A stretch of DNA of 64,000 nucleotides from Deltaproteobacteria bacterium HGW-Deltaproteobacteria-15 (GCA_002840535.1 PHBH01000028.1:21933-85932), one strand, 5' to 3'; numbered from the stretch's first letter, positions 32,905-42,510 are shown. A program made the numbers and translations. The notes: generated from the letters alone by a model not told the origin.

Positions 32905-32977
32905 CACCCCGAAGGGGTGAAGTTAGTGGCGCTCTTGTCACCGGAATAGTGGAATGTTGGAATAGTGGAATATTGGG
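32905..32977. repeat. Small hairpin and GGAATAGTGGAAT tandem
   Basis: CACCCC-GAA-GGGGTG hairpin (32905-32919), then tandem GGAATAGTGGAATGTTGG-type units (32943-32977), between dnaX and ybaB. Confidence 0.5.
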
Positions 32978-33019
32978 AAGAAATTACCCAAAACCGGGAG
33001 AAGATATGGAGGGAGAATC

Positions 33020-33349
33020 ATGAAAGGCATACCGAACCTGGGGAACCTGATGAAGCAGGCCCAGCAGTTTCAAGCAAAGTTCGCAAAGTTACAGGAAGAA
33101 CTGGCCGAAAAGACGGTTGAGGGCACTGCAGGCGGAGGCATGGTGAGCGTGGTCGCCAATGGCAAGCAGGAGATCCTCTCCGTTCGGATCGATCCCGAGG
33201 TCGTTGACCGCGAAGATATCGAGATGCTGCAGGATCTCGTCCTGGCCGCTGTAAACGACGGCCTCACAAGGGCAAAGACGATGATGAACGAGGAGATGGG
33301 AAAAATCACCCAGGGCATGAATCTGCCGAACATCCCTGGTCTCTTCTGA
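33020..33349 (+). CDS. ybaB: YbaB/EbfC nucleoid-associated protein
   Basis: 109 residues of the small DNA-binding dimer family usually encoded between dnaX and rec[71 protein letters not shown]. It binds and bends DNA. GGAGGGAG lies before the ATG; recR begins 13 bases after its stop. Confidence 0.96.
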   Translation: MKGIPNLGNLMKQAQQFQAKFAKLQEELAEKTVEGTAGGGMVSVVANGKQEILSVRIDPEVVDREDIEMLQDLVLAAVNDGLTRAKTMMNEEMGKITQGMNLPNIPGLF

Positions 33350-33362
33350 AGGGATACAGCCC

Positions 33363-33968
33363 ATGGGGATCTATCCGCCTCCTCTTGAAAAATTGATACA
33401 GGAACTCTCCAGGCTTCCTGGAGTGGGCCAGAAATCCGCTACCAGGCTTGCCCTGTTCATTCTTCGAAGCGAAAGGGAACTTGCGGAAGGGCTCTCCCAG
33501 TCCCTGCTGGCCGTAAAAGACAGAATCCGGTTCTGTTCCGTGTGCTATAACCTCACTGAAGAGGATCCCTGCCCCATTTGTAATGACCCGAACAGGGCAA
33601 ACGGAGTGGTCTGTGTTGTGGAAGGGCCTGGAGATCAGCTGGCCATCGAGGAAAGCAGGGTCTTCCAGGGGAGATACCACGTGCTCCACGGCGTGCTTTC
33701 GCCCCTTGAGGGGATCGGACCTGAGGATCTCAAGATCGGCGAACTCCTGGCACGGCTCGGAAAAGAGGAGGTCACCGAGGTGATCCTGGCCACCAATCCG
33801 ACCACGGAAGGAGAGTCCACCGCCGCCTATCTGGCGAAGATACTCTCGACAAAAGAGGTCAGGATCAGCCGTATCGCCCTTGGTATTCCCATGGGCGGAG
33901 ACCTCAAGTACATGGATTCGATGACCCTTCAGCATGCCCTCAGGAGCAGGAATCCCCTCCAGGCATGA
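33363..33968 (+). CDS. recR: Recombination mediator RecR
   Basis: Works with RecF/RecO to load RecA at gaps. 201 residues: helix-hairpin-helix SRLPGVGQKSATRLALFIL, zinc finger FCSVCYNLTEEDPCPIC, Toprim domain with VVEGPGDQLAIEE and ILATNPTTEGESTAAYLA, and C-terminal GIPMGGDLKYMDSMTL. Same transcription unit as dnaX-ybaB. Confidence 0.97.
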   Translation: MGIYPPPLEKLIQELSRLPGVGQKSATRLALFILRSERELAEGLSQSLLAVKDRIRFCSVCYNLTEEDPCPICNDPNRANGVVCVVEGPGDQLAIEESRVFQGRYHVLHGVLSPLEGIGPEDLKIGELLARLGKEEVTEVILATNPTTEGESTAAYLAKILSTKEVRISRIALGIPMGGDLKYMDSMTLQHALRSRNPLQA

Positions 33969-33979
33969 AACCGGCTATG

Positions 33980-34073
33980 AGGCTTGAAAGCTGGGAAGCC
34001 TGGAAGCAAGAGCGTCGACGGCAGGATAGAACCTTTTTTTGTTTTGAGCTTCGAGCATCCCAGCTTCCAGGCG
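33980..34073. repeat. Inverted repeat of GCTGGGAAGCCTGGAAGC words
   Basis: AGGCTTGAAAGCTGGGAAGC is followed by a T-rich centre and GCTTCGAGCATCCCAGCTTC, forming a long imperfect hairpin directly after recR. May terminate the dnaX-recR transcript. Confidence 0.55.
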
Positions 34074-34120
34074 CGAACGCAGTGGGTATGGGATCGATCT
34101 GAACGGGGGCTGGAGCGCTG

Positions 34121-34942
34121 ATGAATGTTTTCGAATCTGTCTTTCTTGGATTAATTCAGGGGTTAACGGAGTTCCTTCCGGTCAGCAGCTCCGGGCATCT
34201 GGTGCTGATGCAGAATCTTCTGGGTATGAAGGAACCTGCCCTGCTTTTCGACACCGCCCTGCATGCCGGCACTCTCCTCGCCGTTTTCATCTACTTCAGA
34301 ACAGATCTCAAAAGGATGCTGAAGGAAGGGTATCAGTTTGTCCTGGACCTTTTCCGGCGCGAAGCGACATGGGGAAGCCTTAATGAGAACCACTACCATT
34401 ATGCGGGTCTCCTTCTCTGGACCATTGCCGGAACGATCCCCACAGGCCTGATCGGCATCCTCTTCAAAGACGAGTTGGAGCTCCTTTTCGGTTCAGTGCC
34501 GATCGTCAGCGTCATGCTTCTCGTTACCGGCACCTTTCTCTTCGCCACCCGGTGGATTCCGGAGAGATATTCCAAGAAAATCAACATCGGTCTGTTGATT
34601 GCCCTGGCCATCGGCATAGCTCAAGGTATTGCGATCATCCCGGGCATTTCCAGATCAGGCGCCACTATAGTTTGCGGGCTGTTCTTCGGTCTGGCAAGGG
34701 AACAGGCCGCCCGATTCTCCTTTCTTCTGTCCATACCGGCCATTCTAGGCGCCGTGGTGCTGCAGATGGATGCTGAAGGAATGGGAAAGGTGGGTGGTGC
34801 TGCGCTCCTGACAGGTTTCGCCGCAGCCGCAATAGTAGGACTCGTGGCCCTCAAGCTTCTCGTGAACCTGGTCAGGAAAGGACGCCTCTCCTACTTTGCC
34901 CCTTATTGCTGGGCAATCGGCCTCATCGGCTTACTGGCATAA
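34121..34942 (+). CDS. uppP: Undecaprenyl-diphosphate phosphatase
   Basis: Recycles the lipid carrier of peptidoglycan by dephosphorylating undecaprenyl diphosphate. 273 residues, eight or so hydrophobic helices. Both family active-site blocks are present: GLTEFLPVSSSGHL near the N terminus and IIPGISRSGATI (Ser/Arg) about two-thirds along. Also called BacA because overproduction gives bacitracin resistance in E. coli. Confidence 0.96.
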   Translation: MNVFESVFLGLIQGLTEFLPVSSSGHLVLMQNLLGMKEPALLFDTALHAGTLLAVFIYFRTDLKRMLKEGYQFVLDLFRREATWGSLNENHYHYAGLLLWTIAGTIPTGLIGILFKDELELLFGSVPIVSVMLLVTGTFLFATRWIPERYSKKINIGLLIALAIGIAQGIAIIPGISRSGATIVCGLFFGLAREQAARFSFLLSIPAILGAVVLQMDAEGMGKVGGAALLTGFAAAAIVGLVALKLLVNLVRKGRLSYFAPYCWAIGLIGLLA

Positions 34943-34949
34943 TCGAGAC

Positions 34950-35000
34950 TTGAGATTTCAGATTTCAGATTTCAAATTTGAAATTTCAAATTTCAAATTT
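34950..35000. repeat. Palindromic tandem of GATTTCA / TGAAATC units
   Basis: AGATTTCAGATTTCAGATTT passes into CAAATTTGAAATTTCAAATT, self-complementary around its middle. It fills the gap between the convergent uppP and lptD genes, ending 3 bases from the lptD stop. Confidence 0.65.
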
Positions 35001-35002
35001 AT

Positions 35003-37294
35003 TTACCACCCGCCCAGATCACCCAACCCCAGGAGTGTGAACGAGACCATGAAACTGTCGACGCCGGCGAAACTGTCCACCGACACTCTTACTCCCCAGC
35101 ACTGAGACAGATACTGCATGTAATACCTTGCACCAACGCTCCTGTCCTGGTTTAGATTCCTGTGCAGGGAGGTGCCTGCTGCAATCGACTCCGTGAGGTT
35201 CAGGTGGACGTTGTAGCCGATGCTCTCGTTCCCGTCTTTGATATAGAGATACTCAATCCCATAGCGGTCTGACCTGCCGCCCGCCCGTTTCACACTGAAC
35301 TCCAGGAATGTGTCTGTGAAGGCGACCTCGTTTTCATAGTGGTCCCACCAGACTTCACTATCCACTTCCACGTTGGGGAAAGGGTGGGCGGTGACAATTC
35401 CCATGAGGGGTTGTAAAGGTCGTTCCTCCCTCAAAGGTTCATCATCCCGCCTTGCCTCGCCGATATCGTAGCCTTGGACCAGTTCCAGGGTCCCCCATTG
35501 CTTGTAGGCAACCTCTCCCTTCTCATTCTCATTCCTGGCGTCGAGGAAATTCGCGAGCGAAAAGGCCACCACGTTCTGATTCATACCGATCGGATCAAAC
35601 CTCGGATCCGTGGCCTGGCCCGACGTTCGGGAAAAGGAGACGAGTTTTGTTCTGTTCTCTTGATCGATCGGTTCAAACCATGGTTGATATTTCGAACCAT
35701 CGTTATAGCCCCTGTAACGGTAAAGGAGAGAAGGGAAAATCTTGTGCTTCACCCTTCTGGTGTCCCCCCACTCCAGGTCATACGTTCTTTCCAGGAGTGT
35801 GGAAAGACGCGCCTGCAGATCATAGGCATCTCTCGACACCTCGTCCGTGAATCCGTCCTCCCTCTCGAAGAACTGGGTGGCCCGTGAGAAGCCGGCCGAG
35901 GGCTGGAACTCCACAAACGGCCCCAGCCAGAAAGGATGGGTTACCTCGGGGCCAAAGGAAACCCGCTGACCTCTGTCGCCATAATCACGCCAGATGTAGT
36001 CCACATCCGACCTGAATCTCATGTAAAGCGATTCACTGAGGACGGAACGGGGCAGGAGGGAGTACATGGCCCCGCCTATAGGCTGCGGGGTGTTGTCAAA
36101 GGGATTGTCCCTGGTCCTCTGGTAGTAGGAACTGTGTCCCTGGAGGCTGTAGTCCGACTGGTCACGGCTGAACCTGATTCTGGATGTGCGCAGGGGAGAT
36201 AAGATCTCCTCAACAGGTCTCCCGAACTGGTCAACGAGATCCGGCCTTCCCTGGTACCCGTAGAGTCCTCGTTGAAATTCCCGGAGATAGTCCTGGTCGC
36301 TCAGATAGTCTGCGTCCAGCCTGGCCGTTATCCCAAGGGGCATGTCCTGGTCCGCCTTGCTCCTGAACCAGTACCGCGTCTGGTTGGTTCGCTCAAAAGG
36401 GCTAATGTCTGCCTGGTCGGAATCTCCAAGGTCTTTCCGGTCCACATTGTCGGAGAGGATGTCGAAGAGGAACACCCCCTTGGAGTCCTGCTCTGCAACG
36501 TATCGCCATTCAAACCCCTGCATCAATCCGCGCTCGCTCATATAGTGCTCATAAAAGGTGGCGTCGGTCTGATCCGAGATGGCCCAAAAAATGGGAAGTT
36601 CGATCTCTGCGCCGTTTAAACTCGAATACCCGAGTCCCGGAGGGAGGACCCCGCTTTGTCGAGTGGTTTTTGCTGGAAAAATTCCATAAGGAACCCAGAA
36701 GACCGGAAATCCTCGAATCCTGAAAACCCCGTTTTTCACCACCCCGTACCCTTCAACCGTGACCTTCACCTCTGACGCGGTAATGGACCAGGGAGGAGTT
36801 GCCGAATCACAGGTGGTGACAAGAGCATCCTTGACCAGGTAGGTATCCGGTCCCAGCCTTTGCATGGAATCGCCATTGACGTGGAAATTGTTCTCCCGCA
36901 TGAAAAGCCTGGCCTCTGTGACCTCGCCGGTCTGAGTGCGAAGATCGAATGTGGCCCGTTCACCCATGAGATAATCGCCGTTTGTCTCGAACCGCACGTC
37001 CCCTGAGACCTCGATATAACCCGTTTCCTGGTTGTACACCGCCTTCCTGGCATAGAGGACCTGGCCTTTCCTGGTCGCAACGACGTTCCCTTCGGCGATC
37101 ACCAGGGCCTCCCTTTCCATGTAGCTCATCTTGTCGGCCGTGATCTCCCACTGTGCTTCCGGATCGTCAAGGAACCTCTCTCTCAGGGACCGTTCGGCTC
37201 CTTCCGAAGCGGTTCCCCAAAAAAGGGAGCAGGCCAAAATGTATAACAGAACGATCGCTTTCCCAAACGGCGAAGACCTCTTCTTTTTACGCAT
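35003..37294 (-). CDS. lptD: LPS-assembly outer-membrane protein LptD
   Basis: About 763 residues. The signal peptide is KKKRSSPFGKAIVLLYILAC. An LptA-like N-terminal slice (about 50-200) has WEITADKMSYMEREALVIAE and ATFDLRTQTGEVTEA. FPVFWVPYGIFPAKTTRQSG marks entry to the beta-barrel, and the protein ends in aromatic strands. It inserts lipopolysaccharide into the outer membrane, so the host has an LPS-type outer membrane. Start 37294 is chosen for the basic signal-peptide N terminus; ATG at 37333 would overlap folC by 26 bases. Confidence 0.92.
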   Translation of the reverse strand: MRKKKRSSPFGKAIVLLYILACSLFWGTASEGAERSLRERFLDDPEAQWEITADKMSYMEREALVIAEGNVVATRKGQVLYARKAVYNQETGYIEVSGDVRFETNGDYLMGERATFDLRTQTGEVTEARLFMRENNFHVNGDSMQRLGPDTYLVKDALVTTCDSATPPWSITASEVKVTVEGYGVVKNGVFRIRGFPVFWVPYGIFPAKTTRQSGVLPPGLGYSSLNGAEIELPIFWAISDQTDATFYEHYMSERGLMQGFEWRYVAEQDSKGVFLFDILSDNVDRKDLGDSDQADISPFERTNQTRYWFRSKADQDMPLGITARLDADYLSDQDYLREFQRGLYGYQGRPDLVDQFGRPVEEILSPLRTSRIRFSRDQSDYSLQGHSSYYQRTRDNPFDNTPQPIGGAMYSLLPRSVLSESLYMRFRSDVDYIWRDYGDRGQRVSFGPEVTHPFWLGPFVEFQPSAGFSRATQFFEREDGFTDEVSRDAYDLQARLSTLLERTYDLEWGDTRRVKHKIFPSLLYRYRGYNDGSKYQPWFEPIDQENRTKLVSFSRTSGQATDPRFDPIGMNQNVVAFSLANFLDARNENEKGEVAYKQWGTLELVQGYDIGEARRDDEPLREERPLQPLMGIVTAHPFPNVEVDSEVWWDHYENEVAFTDTFLEFSVKRAGGRSDRYGIEYLYIKDGNESIGYNVHLNLTESIAAGTSLHRNLNQDRSVGARYYMQYLSQCWGVRVSVDSFAGVDSFMVSFTLLGLGDLGGW

Positions 37295-37307
37295 GGTGCG
37301 CCCTTTT

Positions 37308-38609
37308 TCACCACCTGAGTTCATCGGACCCATACCTTTCCGGATCGAGACAGGTCATGGCTTCTCCGACTGTAAAGAGAGAGCCGCAGATAAGAATCAT
37401 GTCCTTCAACCCCGCTATCTCTTTCGCCCTTGCAATGGCCGCTTTCAGCGTGTGAGCGATTTCCCCCCGCTTTCCCAATGAGCGTGCAGCCTCTCTGATC
37501 TCCTCCGGAGCAGCCGCACGGTAGTAGTCCGGTCGGCTGTAGATGAGATAATCCGCTATGGGGCCGACTGCCCGAACGATTCCCCCGATGTCCTTGTCCT
37601 TCATGATGCCCAGCACTATGATGAGCCGCCTGTACCGGAACTCCCGGGGCACGTCAGCTGCCAGAACCCTGACGGCGCCGGGATTATGCCCTCCATCGAG
37701 CACAATCAGGGGCCGTTCGGAGAAGACCTGCAGTCTGCCCGGCCAGTATGGATGCTTCAGACCCCCTGTGATATCTTCCGAGGAAATGGAGAATCCTTTT
37801 CGATCGAGCAACTCGACGACTGCAAGCGCCGTAGCTGCATTGCGGTGCTGGAACCGCCCCTTCATGCCCAGTTCCATCCCCTTCAGATTCCGTTTGACCC
37901 CGAGATAATGAAGCCCCGCGCCATTGGTCCTGTACTTCATGTCCCGGCCAACTCTCCAGAGACGGGTCTTCTTCTCGTCGCACACGGATTGAAAGAAGCG
38001 AAGCACCGAAGGTTGTCTTTCGGCAGTGACAAGATCAACGCCCCGTTTTATGATCCCCGCTTTCTCACCCGCAATGTCCATGATTCGGCGGCCGAGATAG
38101 AACTGGTGATCGAGTGAAATGTTGGTGATCACCGACACCAGGGGTCTGATCACATTCGTGGCATCCAGCCGGCCGCCCATGCCTACTTCCATGATTGCCA
38201 GATCGCAACCTTTCCGGGCGAAATGGATCAGAGCCATGGCTGTTGTAACTTCAAAGAATGTGGGCGGATGGGCAGGATCGATCTTTTCCCGGAGCGCTGT
38301 TGTAAGATCCGCCACCTCATCCGGGGAGATCTCCACGCGGTTGATCCGAAACCTCTCCGTGAACCTTACCAGGTGGGGGGAAGAGTAGAGGGCCACCTTG
38401 AGACCGGATTCCATGAGGATGGATTCCAGCATTGCGGCAACCGAACCCTTCCCGTTGGTTCCCGCGATGTGGATGTACCGCTGTCCCCTGTGAGGATTCC
38501 CAAAACCCTTCAGAAGATTCGAGGTCTTGGACAAGCCGAACTTGATGCCGTATTTCTGAAGTCCGTAAAGGTATTCAAGGGCTTCCTTGTATGAAAGACT
38601 TTTTTTCAT
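37308..38609 (-). CDS. folC: Dihydrofolate synthase / folylpolyglutamate synthase
   Basis: Adds glutamate to (dihydro)folates. 433 residues, Mur-ligase fold: P-loop HIAGTNGKGSVAAMLES, SSPHLVRFTERFRINR, EVGMGGRLDATNVI, ITNISLDHQFYLG, FSERPLIVLDGGHNPGAVRV. It lies immediately upstream of lptD on the minus strand. Confidence 0.96.
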   Translation of the reverse strand: MKKSLSYKEALEYLYGLQKYGIKFGLSKTSNLLKGFGNPHRGQRYIHIAGTNGKGSVAAMLESILMESGLKVALYSSPHLVRFTERFRINRVEISPDEVADLTTALREKIDPAHPPTFFEVTTAMALIHFARKGCDLAIMEVGMGGRLDATNVIRPLVSVITNISLDHQFYLGRRIMDIAGEKAGIIKRGVDLVTAERQPSVLRFFQSVCDEKKTRLWRVGRDMKYRTNGAGLHYLGVKRNLKGMELGMKGRFQHRNAATALAVVELLDRKGFSISSEDITGGLKHPYWPGRLQVFSERPLIVLDGGHNPGAVRVLAADVPREFRYRRLIIVLGIMKDKDIGGIVRAVGPIADYLIYSRPDYYRAAAPEEIREAARSLGKRGEIAHTLKAAIARAKEIAGLKDMILICGSLFTVGEAMTCLDPERYGSDELRW

Positions 38610-38638
38610 CGCATTTCACCTAACAGGATCCGGACCGA

Positions 38639-38703
38639 GATGCAAGATACAGGATGCAAGATTTAAAACAGATGCAAGATACAGGATGCAGGATGCAAGA
38701 TGA
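38639..38703. repeat. Tandem GATGCAAGATACAG repeat
   Basis: Four to five near-copies of GATGCAAGATACAG/GATGCAG. The same word, inverted, lies at 39100-39127 on the far side of this 520-base gap, and a short copy lies at 49467-49490. Confidence 0.7.
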
Positions 38704-38859
38704 AGCACAAAACAATGGCTGAAAAGAGAATTTTTGAAGGGTAGGATCTGCCGGTATAGGGTCTGAGAAGAAATTGGCGGCACAATATCTTTCCCGGGAT
38801 TCATTTTCGTCATTCCTACGAAAGAGGCTGTGTCGCAATCACTGGGGAGCGCGTTTGCT

Positions 38860-38938
38860 GTCATTTCGACCGAAGGGAGAAATCTTTAATTCCGTCTACC
38901 TGCAAAACCTAGATTTCTCGGCTTCGCCTCGAAATGAC
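38860..38938. repeat. GTCATTTCGACCGAAGGGAGAAATCT hairpin
   Basis: Arms 38860-38885 and 38911-38938 pair with few mismatches (one arm ends CTCGAAATGAC). A known style of dispersed bacterial repeat. A related palindrome lies at 44941-45009. The gap 38610-39131 holds no gene that I can support. Confidence 0.7.
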
Positions 38939-39099
38939 ATTGCGAAGCAGTCTCGAAAGCCGGAATCCAGGCTTTTACACTGTCTTTTTACAGGAAAAGG
39001 ATCTGGGGGTTCACCGGATTGACGAAACGTTGGCATCGAGCATTGACTAATTTGTCCGCCATGCTCTTTGCGCTATCCGCTTTGCTTCTTTGCCCTGCC

Positions 39100-39127
39100 T
39101 GCATCTTGTATCCTGGATCTTGCATCC
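39100..39127. repeat. Inverted copy of the GATGCAAGATACAG word
   Basis: TGCATCTTGTATCCTGGATC, the reverse complement of the units at 38639-38703, ends a few bases from the helicase stop codon. Confidence 0.6.
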
Positions 39128-39131
39128 GTCC

Positions 39132-41327
39132 TCATCTTCTCTCCAGCGTCGTATAACCCAGGTGAAGCACCCTCCGGCCGCAGTCCCTGAACAATACCTC
39201 GACCTTTTCGCTGTCGATCAGCTTGGAGATCACGCCGGCTCCGAATGCAGGATGGCTCACCCTGTCCCCGGGCCTCAGTCTCAGCGCTGAGCCCTCCTCC
39301 GTTGACATAGTCGGAACAACCGGCCTGTTTGCCGGCGCTCTGGGAGCGATCGGAGGGCGGCTGTATGACCTCGAGGATCCATGTTCGAGAACTCCTCCCG
39401 GGAGGTTCTGAACAAAGGAGGAAAGCAGCCCTCTTCCTGTATTCCAGGACATCCAAGGTTTTCCCGCCTCCTGCCCCGGATAGCAGAGAACGAGCTGATC
39501 CCTGGCCCGGGTTGTCGCAACATAAAGGAGCCTTCTTTCCTCTTCGAGGGATTCCTCGCTGGAGGATGCCTTGAAAGAGGGGAAATACCCCTCTACGAGC
39601 CAGATAACGAAGACCACGGACCACTCCAGCCCTTTGGCGGAGTGAACGGTCGAGAGGGTGAGGCTTTCTCCCCTCCCGGCCGGGTCAAAGTCCGAACTGC
39701 TTGTAGGGGGCTCCATAACGAGATCGTCGAGAAAAGGCCTGAGCTTGCGGTACCGGCCCGCCATGGGAATGAGTTGTTCCAGGTCCCTCGCCCGTGCCGG
39801 AAAATCGTCGAATCTCTCCTTCAGAATCGGGTCATAATACTGGATCGCCAGTTCAACCGCCGCTTGGGGGCTCAGATCGGAGGCGGAGAGTTTTTTCAGG
39901 AGGCCGCCCAGCTGCCTCAGTCCGTCATCCCCTTTTCCCATTCCAGGCCATCCGCCGATTTCCCATGGGGAACGGCCTTCCTCCCTCAGCCAGGCAGTGA
40001 TGGCCTGGCTCTTGGCAGGTCCTATGTTTTTCACCATGCGCAGCGCGCGTCCCCAGCTGATGCCGTCGTCCTTGTTCAGGGCAACCCGCAGATGCGCCAG
40101 GAGATCCTTTATATGCGCCGATTCCATGAATTTGAAACCGCCGTACTTCACAAAAGGAATTCCCTGCCTGGCGAGTTCCAGTTCCAGCTCAAAGGAATGA
40201 TACGCGGCCCTGAAGAGAACGGCGATATCGCGAACGGACCGCCCTGACGCAAGCTGTTCCTTGACCGAGTTGCAGATGAACATGGCCTGCTCCGGTTCCG
40301 TCCTCGCATCGATGAGCTTGGGGTGCTCGCCTCCCGTTCTCCTCGTAAAAAGACATTTTGTATACTTCTGATGCGCCCTTTCCATCAAGGCATTCGTGAA
40401 CGAAAGGATCGGCTGGGAGGAACGATAGTTCTCCTCCAGCTTGATGATTTTCACCTCGGGAAACATGCGGGGAAATTCAAACATGTTCCGATAATTCGCA
40501 CCGCGAAAGGAGTAGATGCTCTGGCAATCGTCCCCCACCACCATGATATTGCGGTGGGTGTGCGCGAGTTCCTTCACGATGTCTGCCTGGATGGAATTGG
40601 TGTCCTGGTATTCGTCCACCATGACATATTGATACTGCTCGTTCAGGCTTTCTCTCACCTGTTCATTGTTAGAGAGAAGATCCCGGAACGAGAGAATCAG
40701 ATCGTCATAGTCCAGGAGCTGATTCTCCTTCTTGAACGAACGATAACGGTTGCGGAGTTTCTCCACTTCCTGGACATACTCCAGAAACTGAACGTATTCC
40801 TCGCTCATCAGTTCCTCTGCGGAACACTGCAGATTGGCCGCCTTGCTGAGGATATTTGCAAGGGTGGAACGCTTCGGGAACCGTACCGATCCTTTACCCA
40901 CCTGCATTTCATGGATAAGGGATTGTATCGCTTCTTCCATATCCGCCCTGTCCAGGACGGTGAAGCTCCGGTCGTATCCGATCAGGTTTGCCTTTTCCCT
41001 GAGGACGCGATGAGCAAGGGAATGGAACGTACCGCCCGAGATGAATCTGCAACGCTCATCCGCCAGATCCGCAGCCCGCTCCAGCATCTCCCCTGCAGCC
41101 TTTCTGGTAAAGGTCAGGAGCAGAATCCGCTCGGGCGAGACCCCGATCTCCACGAGACGCGCCACACGGTAGACGAGTGTCCGCGTTTTGCCGCTCCCCG
41201 CGCCCGCGATGACAAGCAGAGGACCCTTCAGGGTCATCACCGCCTCCAACTGCGCAGGATTGAGAACCCTCTCGTAGTCAATCGAACGGGATGAATCTGC
41301 ACTCTTCACATTATTTTCAGCCGACAA
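39132..41327 (-). CDS. UvrD/PcrA-type superfamily 1 DNA helicase
   Basis: 731 residues. All SF1A motifs are visible: Q-motif LNPAQLEAV, Walker A VIAGAGSGKTRTL, motif Ia LLLTFTRKAAGEM, Walker B VDEYQDTN, motif III GDDCQSIYSFRGA, motif IV ENYRSS, motif V TVHSAKGLEWSVVF, motif VI LLYVATTRARDQL. The C-terminal RPGDRVSHPAFGAGVI is the PcrA/UvrD tail linked to RNA polymerase or repair contacts. 3'-5' unwinding in repair or replication restart is expected. Confidence 0.94.
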   Translation of the reverse strand: MSAENNVKSADSSRSIDYERVLNPAQLEAVMTLKGPLLVIAGAGSGKTRTLVYRVARLVEIGVSPERILLLTFTRKAAGEMLERAADLADERCRFISGGTFHSLAHRVLREKANLIGYDRSFTVLDRADMEEAIQSLIHEMQVGKGSVRFPKRSTLANILSKAANLQCSAEELMSEEYVQFLEYVQEVEKLRNRYRSFKKENQLLDYDDLILSFRDLLSNNEQVRESLNEQYQYVMVDEYQDTNSIQADIVKELAHTHRNIMVVGDDCQSIYSFRGANYRNMFEFPRMFPEVKIIKLEENYRSSQPILSFTNALMERAHQKYTKCLFTRRTGGEHPKLIDARTEPEQAMFICNSVKEQLASGRSVRDIAVLFRAAYHSFELELELARQGIPFVKYGGFKFMESAHIKDLLAHLRVALNKDDGISWGRALRMVKNIGPAKSQAITAWLREEGRSPWEIGGWPGMGKGDDGLRQLGGLLKKLSASDLSPQAAVELAIQYYDPILKERFDDFPARARDLEQLIPMAGRYRKLRPFLDDLVMEPPTSSSDFDPAGRGESLTLSTVHSAKGLEWSVVFVIWLVEGYFPSFKASSSEESLEEERRLLYVATTRARDQLVLCYPGQEAGKPWMSWNTGRGLLSSFVQNLPGGVLEHGSSRSYSRPPIAPRAPANRPVVPTMSTEEGSALRLRPGDRVSHPAFGAGVISKLIDSEKVEVLFRDCGRRVLHLGYTTLERR

Positions 41328-41345
41328 AGGGGTGCTCCATTTCGT

Positions 41346-42086
41346 TTATCGAAGAAACATGGCGGAGAGAATCATGATTGCGACAGCCACGATCCCGAAC
41401 AGCAGGATGAAAGGGATCAAATAGGCCATGATGACTCTCCCGTAGGAGGTACCGTGGATCTCCCTGAGTCCGATGATCTGGACAGCGATAAGCCACACGA
41501 ATGCTGCCATCCCGCCAAGGAAGGGGATAATGGACAGAAACTGGGTGGCCTGGGAATAAGCCACCACTCTGAATGTCGCTTCGTATCCTTTTTGCCCCCC
41601 TCTCACGAGAAAAAGGCAGCCGTGAAGAACCAGGCTCGTGAGGATCAGCACGATAAAAACATAAGGGATGCACGAGAGCAACACAGCGGCCAACATGGCG
41701 CCCATGCCGATGTGTTCAATGAGGGAAAGGGATTGAATGCTGTCGGACATGACCAGAAAAGGCCAGAACAGTCCCCCCATGGTACCGGCCGCGCCTGAAA
41801 GCAACCCGAATGCCAAAGGTTCGCTCACTCCGCCCTCGTATCCCATTGCGCCGAAGAACCGGCGAGGAGAGAAAAGAACCTCTTTGAAGGTTCGGTAAAA
41901 CGCGCTCCAGAAACCGATCTCCGACCGTCTCTCCCAAGGCGGACCCTGTGAAAGGGGGGATCTCTGAAGGTGGAGTTCAAAGCGGTTTTGGCATCGGGGG
42001 CAGTTCGCCCATCTGACTTCCGGAGGGATTCTCTCCGGAAGATTCCTGGAATAACCGCACTGGGGACAAACGATCTCTACGCTCAT
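41346..42086 (-). CDS. YIP1-like membrane protein with N-terminal zinc ribbon
   Basis: About 246 residues. An N-terminal zinc ribbon (VCPQCGYSRNLPERIPPEVR, NCPRCQNRF) is followed by five hydrophobic helices typical of the YIP1 family (FWSAFYRTFKEVLFSPRRFF start, then EATFRVVAYSQATQFLSIIP). Function unknown; YIP1 proteins in eukaryotes act in membrane traffic. The start at 42086 follows GGAAGGGCGA and overlaps the upstream small gene by 4 bases (ATGA), so the pair is coupled. Confidence 0.8.
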   Translation of the reverse strand: MSVEIVCPQCGYSRNLPERIPPEVRWANCPRCQNRFELHLQRSPLSQGPPWERRSEIGFWSAFYRTFKEVLFSPRRFFGAMGYEGGVSEPLAFGLLSGAAGTMGGLFWPFLVMSDSIQSLSLIEHIGMGAMLAAVLLSCIPYVFIVLILTSLVLHGCLFLVRGGQKGYEATFRVVAYSQATQFLSIIPFLGGMAAFVWLIAVQIIGLREIHGTSYGRVIMAYLIPFILLFGIVAVAIMILSAMFLR

Positions 42087-42433
42087 TCGCCCTTCCGGTC
42101 TCTGCACTTCAGACGGCTCAATTCCTTTTTTCTGGACCAGCGCTCGAGCCACCCGATCATACCCGCGCTCTCCTTGCGCTCGATCATCTCCTCGGTGAAC
42201 CTGATTCCCTGATCGCTCGAAAGGGCAGCCTTCATGCAGTCCACACGCTCAATGCATTGCGCGCATCCTGGCGGCACCTCTCGCATTCCCCTCTTGCCCA
42301 CAGGGAAAACCTTCTCGAGAATACCGAAACATTCCTTATTATTCCCATTCTTTTCTTCTTCAGCCACTGCCTGTCCAGCCCCGCTAAGTACTAGATCTTT
42401 ATTGATTTGTATACAACATAAATATCCCCTCAT
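42083..42433 (-). CDS. Small Cys-motif protein coupled to the YIP1-like gene
   Basis: Up to 116 residues. The recognisable core is NNKECFGILEKVFPVGKRGM followed by REVPPGCAQCIERVDCMKAA, with Cys spacing C-x2-C-x5-C that could bind zinc or iron. I recall similar deltaproteobacterial hypothetical proteins but no function. The first about 30 residues may not be translated, as the start is unclear. The stop overlaps the start of the YIP1-like gene. Confidence 0.65.
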   Translation of the reverse strand: MRGYLCCIQINKDLVLSGAGQAVAEEEKNGNNKECFGILEKVFPVGKRGMREVPPGCAQCIERVDCMKAALSSDQGIRFTEEMIERKESAGMIGWLERWSRKKELSRLKCRDRKGE

Positions 42434-42510
42434 AAAGACGAATCTCGGCCTTTCCTAAAAACAAATCCGATGCATGGCGCCTGAGCCTTGCGCACGCTCG
42501 CCATAGGACA

